A DNA stretch of 64,000 nucleotides from contig JAPJBO010000126.1 in the NCBI GenBank assembly GCA_030068145.1, forward strand, positions 186,001 to 250,000. The letters are read 5' to 3'. Below are positions 49,667-61,614 of this stretch, one piece after another. How positions within the stretch are numbered: position 1 is the first letter of the stretch; each line of letters opens with the position of its first letter. Position numbers and translations under genes: made by a program. The notes beneath the pieces are model-generated. The model did not search any database. It was not told the DNA's origin and saw only the letters and a program-made list of their open reading frames with translations. The stretch is from Diplonema papillatum. Its lineage: Eukaryota; Euglenozoa; Diplonemea; Diplonemida; Diplonemidae.

Positions 49667-50236
49667 AAAAAAAAAAGACTTGACGAACTGCCGTATTCGT
49701 TGCAAAAGTCAACGTCGATGTTGACGTCTTGCAGCTCTCGTGTCTCGGTCAGCTCGTCTATCTGAAGACGTTGGTGTACACCAGAGTACTGGCGTGGAAA
49801 TCTTAGTTTCTGGAAGGGATATGTGCTCAGCACCCGCACTGATGCTATCTGCACCGTGTTTCGGTCCTTCAAGCCACGGACGTAAGGCGGACCATCAGCC
49901 CGTGTGCAGCACCAGTGATTGAACCACCAACGGATTTGAGGTCGGCGAGCCGCGCAACACGGTCTGGAAGACCCGGCGACTCGGAGAGGACGAAGGCTGT
50001 GAGCGGAACCACTTCAGGAAGCAGAAATCCGATCAACCCCCAAAAACACGCTGCCTACGTCTTTTTAGCCTCACGGAAGGGCAGTCCAGCACCGGAAGGC
50101 AAAGCGCGACGCGTGTAAGTGCCGGTGGTGCGCGCCTCGTCCTTCGTCTAAGGGTTTCGCTCGTGAACGAAGCGTTGCTCCACCCCTTCATCGTCGAGCA
50201 CGGACACAAGGGGATCCGTCCTCAAAGATTGGAGCT

Positions 50237-52052
50237 TCACCTAGAAGTGCATTCGCGCGAAAAGTGCCCAAACTCGCCGCAGGTGTAGCAGCCCCTGGAG
50301 CGCGGGCAGTGTCTGTGGGAGGTGTGATACTTCGTATGAATAATGACAACACACAAATAGCTGTCCGCAGGAACGAGGGTAAAAATCGTGCCACTTGCTG
50401 CATTTGGTTTCGCCGGCACACCACACAGGCACCGCACGTTCTCCGATGGGACATTGTTGTGGCTTCGTGGACATATTCGATGGCATCCTCATCAAAAGCT
50501 GTTGCGCCCACACCTTTTCACCTGGTGTGTCTTGAGGAAGGGATCTCTAAGTGAAGCACGGGCATGTAAACTGTAAAGGTGACGTGATTGTCAGTAGAGT
50601 GTTGGTTCGCTTACATTTTTGAAACACAATGCAATGTCTCGAAAAAAGAAACTTTCGATACCTTTGCATGTGGCCGTGGTCGCCGCAGTTGTAACATCCA
50701 ACGCCGTCCGACTCGGAACTTTCAGTATCAGAAATACTGGTCGCCATTTGTGTGTGAAACCACTGGTCTCGCTGCGATGTCGTAGAGGTCACGAAAGGGA
50801 TCAAATGGACTTCGGCTTCGCTGCCATCCTCCAAAGTAATGGACAACTTCATCAAACCCTGCTCTCTGTCCCATTTGAAACCTTTACCGTGGTGCACGTC
50901 CATGGTCGAAACCGCCTTCATCACGAGATCGGGGTCGGCGTAAAACCCCGAACAGTCGCCGTACATCTTGCACCCTTCGCACAGGTGAGGGTGGTGGTCC
51001 CCGCGGTTGTTCACCCGCGCCGGCTTTTCGTCGGAGTCCAGAACGCGGGACTCTAGTCCATGCGGGGCCTTGTCCCATTCCGCAGACGACCCGGCACTCT
51101 CGTCCGCTCCTTCGCCACCTGCCGCCGCCCAGTCATTGACCGATTCCCCTTTGCCTCCCTTTCCCCAAAGACCGTCGCTATTACCCCCCCGGCCGCTGCC
51201 GGCTCCACCCCGAACAGATTCTCCTCCACGCCCAGGGCCCCCTCGTCCACTGCCCACTCCACGCCCAGAGCCTCCATTGCTCACACCGCGACCGGAGCCC
51301 CCTCGTCCACTGCCCACTCCACGCCCAGAGCCTCCATTGCTCACACCGCGACCGGAGCCCCCTCGTCCACTGTCCGCACCCTGACCAGTGTTTTCTCGTC
51401 TGGCGTCCCGAGCAGCCAATACGTCCTCGTATCTGTCCCGCACTGCAGGGGTCGACGGCTGCCAGGACACCACCGTCGTCTTGCACGGCTTTCCCGCATT
51501 GAAGCAGTAGTGGCAGTCTTGATCCAGGACCCGCGGGGAAGGATTGGCTACGGGGTCGACCCGTGCCCTGACTGATGTGAAGTTCCGACGACACCGCTTG
51601 CATCGGTATTCGGCGATCGCACGGCAGTGGTGCTTTCCGAAAAGGAGGTCCCGGGAGATGGCTCCATCGCACACACGGCACAAATCTTCTCCTTCTGTCG
51701 GTTCTTCAGGATCGTCTTCGTGGAGCTCCAGCGCTCTCCGCAATTCAGTCGACCCCATACTCCAGTTTTTCCGCATCAAAACTCTTTTTACGCGACGCGT
51801 TCGCTCTCTCAGCTCGCGTTCAAACCCAGGATTGGTGCACGTGACCCGAAGCGACGCGAACGCCCTTGCACCGGTGCTGGACGCCACGGTCCACTTGCAT
51901 CCGTGTCGCTCCGGGGAGCCGAATTTGTGCAAGCGCTTTGATATGTTCGAATAAGCGGATCCTGGGTCGCGGCATGCGTTTCGCACAACACGTGCGACCT
52001 CATCCGTGAACTGTTGTGCCAGCGCCCGCGTGTGACCATTTTTTTTCGGCAT
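50237..52052 (-). CDS. 3CxxC-type zinc protein with RG-rich insert and two CCHC knuckles, two exons
   Basis: Probable RNA-binding protein; no family name recognised for the whole. Exon 1 is 52052-50662 and exon 2 is 50312-50237, joined at CAAAG|GTATCG ... CCCACAG|ACACTG; product 488 residues. CRVCDGAI (near 125) is followed by YRCKRCRRNFTS and QDCHYC (near 150-190), then LCEGCKMYGDCSGF (near 365-378). These fit a 3CxxC zinc domain whose second and third pairs are separated by about 170 residues including tandem GSGRGVSNG/GRGG repeats (RG-rich, ~235-300). Splicing completes a first CCHC knuckle, CYNCGDHGHMQRHC, and adds a second, CYTCGEFGHFSREC, just before the stop. That restoration is the main support for the intron. 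Within the RG region a 60-bp unit is repeated in the DNA (51270-51370). Confidence 0.75.
50313..50661 (-). other. Intron of the CCHC zinc-protein gene
   Basis: 349 nt, GTATCG donor, CACCTCCCACAG acceptor. It separates the third and fourth ligands of a CCHC knuckle. No interspersed repeat family is seen inside. Confidence 0.8.
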
Positions 52053-52056
52053 CAGG

Positions 52057-52510
52057 CCTTCAGGACCCTAGGTATTTTATTTCGAAAAACGCGGGCTCCA
52101 GGAGGACCGGCAATGTCCAAGATAGTCCAATTAGCAAAAGGCGGCTGTTTGATGTCCTTCCATCGTTGTACACGGCGGCGCGGCGTCCGGCCTCAGCTCT
52201 GGAGAAGACGGCATTCTGCCCATCACACTAGACTTTCACCTTTGTCCTGTCTGCAGACACTCAGATGATGATCCGCCATACGTGTCCGACCAAAACACAG
52301 TAGGAGGGTCAACTAATGGTCGTGTTTGTTTGACACAGACGCGTGTCAATGACCGTGAATATTCGACCCCCTTACACGTTTGTGTGCTGAAATCCGCACT
52401 ATACCGTGCTTCGGCCCTGTTAGCCCCCTCCCCTACGCCCTCTACGGGAGAGGAGGGAGATGCCAGCAACACACGAGGGCCAGCGGTATTCCAACCAAGA
52501 TGGTAGCCAT
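52057..52510. repeat. Interspersed repeat family E, copy 1
   Basis: CTTCAGGACCCTAGGTATTT through GGGCTCCAGGAGGACCGGCA, CACGGCGGCGCGGCGTCCGG, then CCGTGCTTCGGCCCTGTTAG and GGAGATGCCAGCAACACACG. A shorter copy is at 53603-53875. This copy starts 4 bp upstream of the zinc-protein ATG and so provides its 5' region. Confidence 0.85.
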
Positions 52511-53602
52511 ACAGCCCAGGAGCTTTAACCACATACGGACGAACTACGCCATATGGCAGACGCCACGGGTATCCGTCCTGGGTCACTGAGCTTCAGTTGT
52601 TTGTGGTGGTCACCTGGAAACGTTTTCGAATTGAACGCTCGTGTTTTCCTCCGAGGGTTGTGGGGTCAGCTCGGCCCGTACAGGCAGACAGCGCAACAGG
52701 ATCTAAGCTGTCAGATTTCCAAAAAGCCAAGACCACCAGCTACGAGCACAGGCGAAGCCGTTGGAGAAGGTCTTTGATTGAGGGGGAAGACACGTCGTCG
52801 AAAGATTGCGTGCGTGTACAAAAAGGTTTCTTGGCTTTGCGCAACTGAAAGCAAACAACAGAAAAAAAAAGAAGCAGAGAAAACGCAAATAAAGAAAGGG
52901 AGGGGAAACTCTCCCCACTCCGGAACTTCTGAAAAGTGTCAAAGGCGGACCGATCCAGGGGGCAGGGCTCCTCGTGTCCTCTTCCGTGGAGAACCCAGAC
53001 GATCGAGCTGGAAAGCTCGGATCGTCAGCATTGCGCCTTAAATGCACACTCTTGAAAAAGAAAAAGACAGGCGCTTCGTTTTGATTGTGCGTGCTGGTGC
53101 ATGTTCCTTTGACGGTGATCAACCCTAGCACCAAACCGCGTTGTCTACGTCCTTTTTAGCATTTTTACATCACATTTTGCCGAAGGCAGACCTCAGTCCT
53201 GCATTGCGCAACTGCTCCCCTCAGCAACAAGGCCGTGTTCCTTTGAGCTGCGTAGCAAGCGATCAATGGACCTGGGTTGCCAGCGAGCAATTGACTCGCT
53301 GTCGTTTCGACTTTCCGGTGGCGGCCCGCCCTACTTTTGGTTCTTTCTTCTGCCCTATCACGCAGGCAGCTGTCGTCGAGGAAATACGGGGGAGACTCGC
53401 CTCGACGCCAGCTGTGTCCCGAACCAGTGTCACATTCCGGATATTTGTAGAACCCCGCCCAACTTTTCAGTTGCGACGTGTGACCGTCCGGTGCTGCAGC
53501 TCGGAAACTGGTGCTAAAACTGGAGCGTTCAAAGCGGTGGCACACCGGTGTGGCTCGGGCTCACTTTATTGTCATCATTCCCACTACAGGAAACGGGTCC
53601 TG

Positions 53603-53875
53603 CCTTCAGGACCCTAGGTATTTTATTTCGAAAAACGCGGGCTCCAGGAGGACCGGCAACGTCCAAGAGAGTCCGATTAGCAAAAGGCGACTGTTTGATG
53701 CCCTCGTTGTACACGGCGGCGCGGCGTCCGGCCTCAGCTCCCCTTCACGTTTGTGTGCTGAAACCCGCACTGTACCGTGCTTCGGCCCTGTTAGCCCCTC
53801 CCCTCCGCCCTCTATAGGAGGGAGATGCCAGCAACACACGAGGTCCACCAGCGGTATTCCAACCAAGATGGTAGC
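53603..53875. repeat. Interspersed repeat family E, copy 2
   Basis: Matches 52057-52510 with about 180 bp of internal sequence missing. Confidence 0.85.
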
Positions 53876-53891
53876 CTTACACATAGTTGGC

Positions 53892-54043
53892 AAGCAAAGC
53901 AAATTTAAGCAAAGTTGGTGATCCCCGAAAAAAGCAAAGTCGATTTGTTTCAGATTTGCTTCAGATTCGCTTAAATTCGCTTATTTTTGCTTAAATTTGC
54001 TTAAATTTGCTCAAGCAAAATTGAAGCAAATTTAAGCAAAGTT
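53892..54043. repeat. A/T-rich foldback of AGCAAATTTAAGCAAAG units
   Basis: AGCAAATTTAAGCAAAGTT occurs at about 53897 and again at about 54025. Between them are several inverted copies of the GCTTAAATTTGC type, so the stretch can form nested hairpins. Confidence 0.9.
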
Positions 54044-54877
54044 CGGCAGGAATGGTGAATCCAGCGTTGCATGCGGGCACTGTTCTTCATAGCGAATGGG
54101 ACATTCTGCAGGGAAGTACCCCTTTTGTCCAATGTGCAGCGCGTGGCCGAAATAGTGACCACAATCCCATCCCCTTTGTACCTTGAGCCCCTTGAGTAGA
54201 GTCATGTTGTCGCGCAAACCACGAACAAACGCCAATGCGGCATCTATGCTGGTTCTTCCCCAGCGTCGTTTTTCGAACCGTTTGCCTTACTTCCATTCAT
54301 TAATTCGCGGGTATCTGCAAGACGCCACGGGTGCCCGTCCTGGGTCACTTCCGTGTGTATTCATTCAGCGTCGGGGTGCGCCTTTGTAAAGATCTGCCAC
54401 GAAATCTTTCAAATGCGCCCCTCGATTCCCATTTTTGACCTACGAAACCCCCTTTTTGAGTATGACCCAAGGTTTGCCTTGAAAGGTCCATTTCCCCAAA
54501 AATAGCACCCACCCTCCGTCCGTACGTGGTTAAAGGAGTTTCCAGGGTTCCCCATGTCCCCTGGCTCTCATGTCTCTCACAGGTGCCCCTTCTGACAGCG
54601 CCTGGATCGGCACCTCAAAGCTGTGAGCCGCATGCGGTCGCCATACATCGGCATCTCGTGCGCGAAGCACCGCGCTGGTTGGCAGCGTGATGAACAGTGG
54701 CTGCAGTTCCAGGGCACTGGCCAGGCCGCCGGCTGCTATCCCCCTGCAGTCCTCCGATGTAGACATGTCGTGGTCCAGACATCCGTGATGCGACCTCCCG
54801 CAGCACTCTGCGATCATGATAGGCATTTCGATGCAGTTTCGCGAGGGTAGGAAACCGGCTTCGAGGTGTGGTTCGCG

Positions 54878-57800
54878 CTACCGGGCGGGAACCGCGAAGC
54901 TCCCCATCTGCGTAGTGGGAGGCAGTCGGCTGTCGCGCTGGGCTTCCTGCTTCCGGATAGCGTCGGAGGTTCTGTAGCTCGCGGACGGGTAGATCGCGTC
55001 AACCTGTGTCGATTTCGGACCGTTCCAGACCCTATCGAAAAAAGACAGTAGTAGTGAGTGAACGTGATACCGTAGGTCATCTCCCGAACACGCTGCCAGC
55101 ACTCTCATTCGTTCTTAACAATTCAGTTGTTTATACGAACTAACGGGGGGTGTCGGCTTTTCGATATGTTGGGACAAGGAAGGGCATTGCACGTAGGACA
55201 ATGGCGCTTGGTTTGGCATTTGCCCGGCCAAGGCGGTCGAATTCGACCGGTGCCCACTCGGGCCAGGACCGAGAAGCCACGGCTTCGCTGCAAATGCACC
55301 ATACCTTCCTTGTCAGAAAATCGCAAAAAGCACGTGCTCGTACAAGGAGGATTTGGGTATGAACTCGGAAAATTGGAGCAAAATCCCGTTTCGAGATTGG
55401 AGAGGGGGGCACACACCAGCCAGAAAGCGCCCCAGAAGCTGCAGGCGAAGGTGAGGAAGGCTGCGGTGTTGTCGTACCGGATTTCGCCGGTCACCTTGTC
55501 GGACTGCACGAGGCAGAACGCGTTGGTGGGGCCCGACAGGGCGACGACGAATTTGACGAGAACGCCCCACACGCCGATGCCGTGCGCCTTCCGGGGAAGC
55601 GTCCGCTTGCCCATCTTGAGCAGCTTGTACAAGTCGCCCCGGATCTCGATCGCGTTGTTCACCAGCGCGATCACCGCCGCCCACGGGCAGATCCCCGCGA
55701 AGCACACGACGTACGCGAACTGCACCACCATCTCCGAGAACTCCGCGTACGACTCCCGGAAGTCCTCGGACCCGTAGCCTTCTCCGTAGTTCTTCCTCGC
55801 AAGCTCCACCAGGGCAGCCCATGCCTTCGTCACCTCTGGCATCACCTGCTTCGATGCGGCGGCGCGCGACCCGCACACGCCCCTTGCGTGCGGCAGCAGG
55901 TACTCGCGGAGGAACCCGAGCACGATCTCGAGGGCCAGCTTCGACGACACGTGGATCGACGCGTTTCGGAAGCCTTTCTCGCTCCCGTACCGGTCGCTGT
56001 CGTAGTACACAATGTACAGGGGCGGTACCAGCGCGTTCGCCAGCTGGAGGACCATGTACTTCAGCATCACGGACTGCGTGTACGAGGTCGCGTACTTATG
56101 ATTCTCGAACTCCGTGAGCGCGTCGGCGACCGCCCGGTACAGCGTTTCGAGGAACATGATGACCACGCTGTGCCCGATGGAGAGGAGGGTCAGGTAGAAG
56201 ATGTCCCCTGCGTCGTCAACCGCGTCTTCGGGAGGCACATCGGGGTAAGGCGTGCTCCCCGGGGAAACCCCCGGACTTGATTCCGATGGGGACATTGAGG
56301 AGTCGGTGGTTTGCAGCTGAGACCGGAGAAACACGAAGAGCATGAACTCGGCCGTCGCGACCGCGACGAACACCGCGGAGACGAGCAGGGAGAAGATGTA
56401 CCGGCGCTGCCGGGACGCCGGCGGGAAGTACGGGTCGAGCCTCGTCGGGTCGAACGAGTTCGGCTCGGTGAGCAACGCGCCGGTGTCCTCGTCCTTCGCC
56501 GCTCTGAACGTCGCCCGCGGGCAGTCGTGCCGGGGCCGCAGGTACACCTCCCAGGTGACGCCCAGGTCCGCCTCTCTGCGCTGCCAGTTCTTCACGTAGA
56601 GCACGCTCCACGTCATGGCCGCCATCGCGTAGAACGCGTGCAGCGGGGTGCTGTACCCGACGTAGAGCTGCACCACCGTCCCGTAGACCGCGAACGGGAT
56701 CACCAGCAGAAGCCACACCTCGTAGCAGGAGATCCACGCGAAGTAAAAGGCGTACGCTTCGCCCGTGTAGTCGCGAAGGTCCGTCAGCTTCCGCGTGTGC
56801 ACTCTCTTCGAGAACCCGAACCACCGCCGCCAGCCGTCGAAGGGGTGGAGGCCCTGGTACTGCTGGAACACGTCGTCGGCGGCTTTTTTGTCGTGTTGGT
56901 ACACAGGGAACGCGCCGTGCACGACGTTGTCCTCCTTCAGCTCCACCAGGTCGATCTGCGACTCGAACGGGTTGAGGAGCACCTGCATCATCCGGATCCG
57001 CTGCAGGACGGTCAACCGCACCACTTCCTCGAAGAGCGGCTTCTCCACGAAGTCGAGGCTGTCGACCGCCTCGGTGCCTTCCCCGTGTCCTCCCGTGCGG
57101 GTCCCCTGGTCCGCCGCGAGCTCGACGGCGCGCCGGTGCGGCAGCTGGAGGGCCCAGAGGGGAGGCGCGGCGGCGGGCGACTTGTGGATGATCACGCGCT
57201 GGGCGGTCAGCTGGTCTTCGAGGTGCGCGAGTGCGTCGTCGGCGGTGCCGGCGATGACGCGCTTGTCGGAGCCGCGGAAGCACCGGTTCGCGGTGAGGGC
57301 GACGCCGTGGCAGCCGAAGCAGGTGTACAGCCGGTCGACGAGGTACGTCGCCGGGTCCTCCCAGAACTGCGGCTTCACGTCGGGCGAGAGGCACAGGACG
57401 TAGTCCGCCTCCGCGATCGACGACAGCGGGGGGTGCCCGGTCAGCCGGACGAGCGCCTTCATCATCGCGCCGGACTTGCAGTAGTCCACGGGGCGCAGCC
57501 CCGCGGCGTTCCGCGCGGCAAAGTCGCACTCGGCCGGCGCGAGCGCCGGCACGACGGACGGGTCGTCCGCCATCACGACGAGGTGCAGCGCAGTGTCCCC
57601 GTGGCTGTTCACTTTTTCGAGCAACCCGCGGTCCCGCAGCGCCGAGACCAGCCCCGGTGAAACCGCCGGCCGCAGGTCGAGGATGCTGCGCAGCAGGTCA
57701 GCGGACGCCGCGTGCCTGCTCGCCGAGAACGCCGCGAGAAACCCGTCCGGGACCGTCTCGATAGTTAACGACGCGCTGAGCTGCTCAGCGGTGCCGCCTT

Positions 57801-60800
57801 GCAGGATCGCCAGCTCGCTGCAGGGGAAGGACTGGCAGAACTTGCGGTAGTGCGCGAGGCGGAGATCGTCGCAGAGGGTCGCGAGCGGCGCGCAGGAAGG
57901 CAGGTAAAAGAGCAACGGGTACACCGCGAAGGCGTGGGCTGGGTGGTCGTGGATGTCGCGCAGCAGCGCCGTCCGGTCGGCCTCCGGAGAAAACAGGAGC
58001 AGCGCGCACTTGTGCACGGCCGGGCACCGGGCTTGCAGGTCGCTCGGCAGCTCGGTGACGGCGGGGAGGGAGGCGCACGAGGTGTACAGCGGGGCGAACG
58101 ACACGTTCGACAACCCGAGGCGCAAGAGGTGCCCGACGAGGATGAACGAGAAGAAGAGGAACAGCGCCGGTTGCCCGCCGGCCGACCAGTCGTGGGGGTG
58201 GCTTCGCAGCTCTATGATGACCTGTGCGTACTCGAGCGGGTCGACCGCGGCGAACGAAGGCGCGTCGCCCGTCGACTGCGCGGCCAGCCACCTCTCGGCC
58301 GACAAGACCAAGTGCGCGTGGCACTCGCGCGGCGTCGACAGGAGCGCGAGCGTTTTGAACAGGAGCTTGAACAGCTCCTCGTTGTCCTGCTGGTGGTGGT
58401 GGTTGTGGCGCGAGAGGGCCGCGGGCTGTTTCACGGGGGCGTCGCTCGCCGGCTTGGGGTGCTTCGAGACCACCGCGTCGTTGCTGTGCGGGGTCGGCGG
58501 CTGGTGCTCTGCCGGCGTTTCGTCCTCGTCGGGTTCCTCCTCCTTGAGGGTGCTTCGCCGTACCAACGCGTCGAGTGCTCTGCCGGCGGCCAGCGGGGAT
58601 TCCCGGGCGGGGACGCTGTCAACGGCCATGACGCCGGTCTCCGCCGAGCAGAACGACGCGACCTTCGCGAGGAACGCAGCGGTCGACGGGTTGATTTCGT
58701 GCAGCAGCGTCGCGACGACGTCGTCGGCCTTCGCGTCGAGGGCGAGCGTCATGTCGCGGGCGGAGTACACGGCGCCGGCGCCGAGGAGGAGGTGGACGGC
58801 ATCGGCGTGGCCCATGCGCACGGCAAGGCGGAGGGGAGTGTCTCCAGAGGCGTTGCACTCGTTGTAGTCGTCGAGGGTCAGTGCGAGCGTCTCGCCGGCG
58901 AGCACCAGTTTGTCCGCGGCGCGTTCCGGGTCCGAAACCATCGCATGCACGATGTTGTTCTTCCCCCGGTCCGTAGACCACACGTCCAAGTCGACGGCGT
59001 GGTCCCTCACGGCCCGCAGCATCTCGCAGAACAGCTCGACCCCCCCCGGCGCCGCGGCCGCCTGCAGCAGCACGTTGCGCCCCTCCGCGTCGACGCCGCC
59101 CCGCGTCTTCTCCCGCACCCACAGCCACCACGCCGCTTCGGTCCGCCCCGCCTCGAGGGCCACCTGCGCGGGGGTCGCCCCGGCCTCGTTCGCGAAGCAC
59201 CACGCCCGGTCCGCGCCGAAGGCGGAGACCGCCAACTCGACCAGCTCGAACAACCCGGGCCAAGGGGCGGCGCGGTGGAGGACACCGTTGCCGCCGGCGC
59301 CCTTGGCCAGGAGCACGCGCGCCTGCGCCTCGGGCGGGAGGCTCCGCACGATTTTGGTCGCGTGCGCGTCGCCGGCGGCGGCGAGCAGGTGCACGACGGT
59401 GTCACCATCACCGTCCCGGCACGCAACGGCGGCCGCCGGCTGCGGGTGCCGTGCGAGAGCCTGTGCGAGGGCTGCGGTGTCTCCACCGGCGGCGAACCCG
59501 TGCAGTGCGTTGCGGCCGGTTGCCGCCGACGGCACGCAGAGCGTTTCCAGCTCCGCTGGATCGAGCTGCGCCACCGCCGACGCCGCCGCGAGCGCAGTGC
59601 ACCCGTGGAACACGCCGAGGGCCGCCGGCGCACCCGCCGGGAACAGCGCCCACAGCGCCGCAAGCAGGGCGCCCGGGAGGCACCTGTTCCCGAGCGCAAC
59701 GTGCAGCACCGTCCTGTGCCGCCGGTCCGCCAGCGCGGGCACGTCCACCGGGTACGCGTCCCGCAGCACCGCGACGGCGGCCGCCGCGCCGGCCGCGGTG
59801 CTGCGCGCGACGCAGTGGTACACCGTCTCCCCCTTCGCGTTGCTCTGCGACGCGGCGGAGAGGAACCCGGGGTGCGGCGCCGCCGCGCGGATGAAGTCGA
59901 CGCACCCAACCCGGAGGGCGAGGTGCACGGTGGTGTCCCCGTGGGCGTTCGCGAGGTGGAGGAGCTTCGGCTGCAGCAGCGTCGTCGCGACAGAGTCGAC
60001 AGCCGCGACGAGGGAATCGTTCGGCCCCGGTTCGACGGCCTTCAGCGCGCTGAGGAAGAGCAGGTGCAGCGGCGTGTTCTGCGACGGCACCGCCGCGGCG
60101 GCGAGCGCCGCCGGCGGCGCCCGCTCGGCGAGGAGCAGGACGGTCTGCAGGTCGAGCCGAGAACACGCCTCGTGCAGGCAACCGCGGCGCGTGTCGAGGC
60201 TCCGCTCTGCGAGCGCCGCCGGCGCCCCCGCTACCGGGTGCCTCAGGATGACCGCAACCGCCTCCATCGACGCGTGCGCCACGGCTATGCTCAGCGCGGT
60301 GCCCGACACAAACCCGGCCGAACACCTAGCCGACACATCGACGTCCCCGTTCGAAAACAGGGCCTCCAGCGCGAGGGCCATCCCGTGGTACGCCGCCGTG
60401 TGGACAGGGGCAAGCCCGATCTCATTGACCGCGTTATAGTCGAGGTTCGACGGGAAATGCTCGACCATGACCGAGACGAAGTTCGAGCACGCCCGCACCT
60501 CAGCGTCGGACACCCGGTTTGTGGTCGGCAAGGCGTGGTGCAGGGGCACCTTCGCGCCGGCGGGCAGCGCGTTGAACAGCGTGGTGATCACCCGCTTCGC
60601 TGCGCCGGCCTCCCAGAGCCGCCGGCGGAGGATGCACTCGAGGGTGAAGATGACAGACGACATCTCGAGGACGACGCCGGGGCAGCCGAGGACCAGCTGC
60701 AGCTTCGACACGCGCTCGTCGGCGTGCATGGGCGGGATTTTGGGGCTCAAAAAGGCCACCGGCAGCGCGACGGGGTGCACGGCTTCGATGACCCCCTGCG

Positions 60801-61614
60801 GGTCCTCCGGCACTCCGGGCACGGGGTGCGACGACCTGACGCCGGCTGCCCGCCAGAAGACGTCCGCCTTCTCCGTGAACGCCCAGTTCCGCACCGGGGC
60901 GCCGAGGACCGGCGCCGCGAGGTGCGCCGCGGCGCTGTCGTTCGGGCCGAGCTCGAGCAGGAGCTTCGGGACGAGCTTCGCGCGCTTGGGCAGAACGAGG
61001 GCCCAGTGCAGCGGCGACAGCCGCGTGTCGTTGCCCCACTTGCGGGGCTCCTCCTCCGCGTACAGGGCGAGGGGGCAGCAGACGTCCATCAGGCGCTCGA
61101 AGGCCGCGGGGGCGTGCATCACGACGAACGAGAAGATCGACGACAGGACTTCCCGCGGAATGCACTGCGGGACGGACAGCAGGCGGACCACGAAGTCAAT
61201 CTCGCCCAGCAGCACGGCGAGGTGAAAAACGGTCCGGTTGCACGGAGGCATCAACACCGGATCGCGCGGATGCTCAAGGCACAACGGCTTGAATCGAAGA
61301 GAAGAGAAGGCATGGTGGAGGGTGTCCAAACCCGCGTGCTGTGCGAGGAGCAACACGGTTTTGTAGTGACCGACACGAAGGGCGTTCGCGAGAAGTGACG
61401 CGTCGACGAACGGTCGCTGGTTCGTGGCGACGGATATCTGCACGACGGCCAGCGCGAAGTCATCACCGTGTCTGCCCTTGGTGCTGACTGCGTGGCAGAC
61501 TACGTCCGGGACGACGACCAGCTTTGCCAGGGCGTCGAACACGGGCTCCGCGCAAAACACGTCGTTGAGGAGCCGGACGATGTCTTCCACAATCTGGTCG
61601 CACACCGCCTCCAT
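54878..61614 (-). CDS. Ankyrin-repeat/anoctamin (TMEM16) fusion protein
   Basis: Likely membrane channel or lipid scramblase with a huge cytosolic repeat domain. Exon 1 runs from ATG 61614 to about 55417 (2,066 codons). Residues ~85-990 are ankyrin-type repeats (NRTVFHLAVLLGEIDFVVRL, GDTTVHLALRVGCVDFIRAA, GDTPLRLAVRMGHADAVHLL). A disordered linker follows (~1018-1078). A further helical region has one more ankyrin-like unit (~1360-1400). The anoctamin part begins with a cytosolic domain (~1405-1600), DYTGEAYAFYFAWISCYEVW (~1612 on), and TM segments; FSEMVVQFAYVVCFAGICPW and ALVNNAIEIRGDLYKLL (~1955-1995) are the family signature, with the acidic calcium-site residue in NNAIEIR. Exon 1 ends within TM9 near CTG|GTGTGT. 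A second exon, about 55092-54878 (LRYHVHSLLLSFFDRVWNG ... MGSFAVPAR), fits TM10 and tail; the exact junction is unresolved. Confidence 0.85.

Larger units (their letters stand above)
48410..50236. other. Intergenic stretch with repeats
   Basis: Family C at 48616-48830 and 49826-49905, family B at 49471-49666, and part of family A at 50022-50085. An imperfect inverted pair around CATTTATTCGGCAAGAT (49101-49117) and its reverse complement at 49189-49205 flanks ~70 bp. No gene seen. Confidence 0.5.
52515..54877. other. Intergenic stretch with repeats
   Basis: Family A remnant at about 53092-53165, family E copy at 53603-53875 and an A/T-rich foldback at 53892-54043. No coding region recognised. 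Confidence 0.45.

Noticed and set aside
57799..61398. 1,199-codon plus-strand frame over the ankyrin region
   Set aside because: Antisense shadow of the ankyrin-anoctamin gene; Arg/Gly/Val-rich with no domain.
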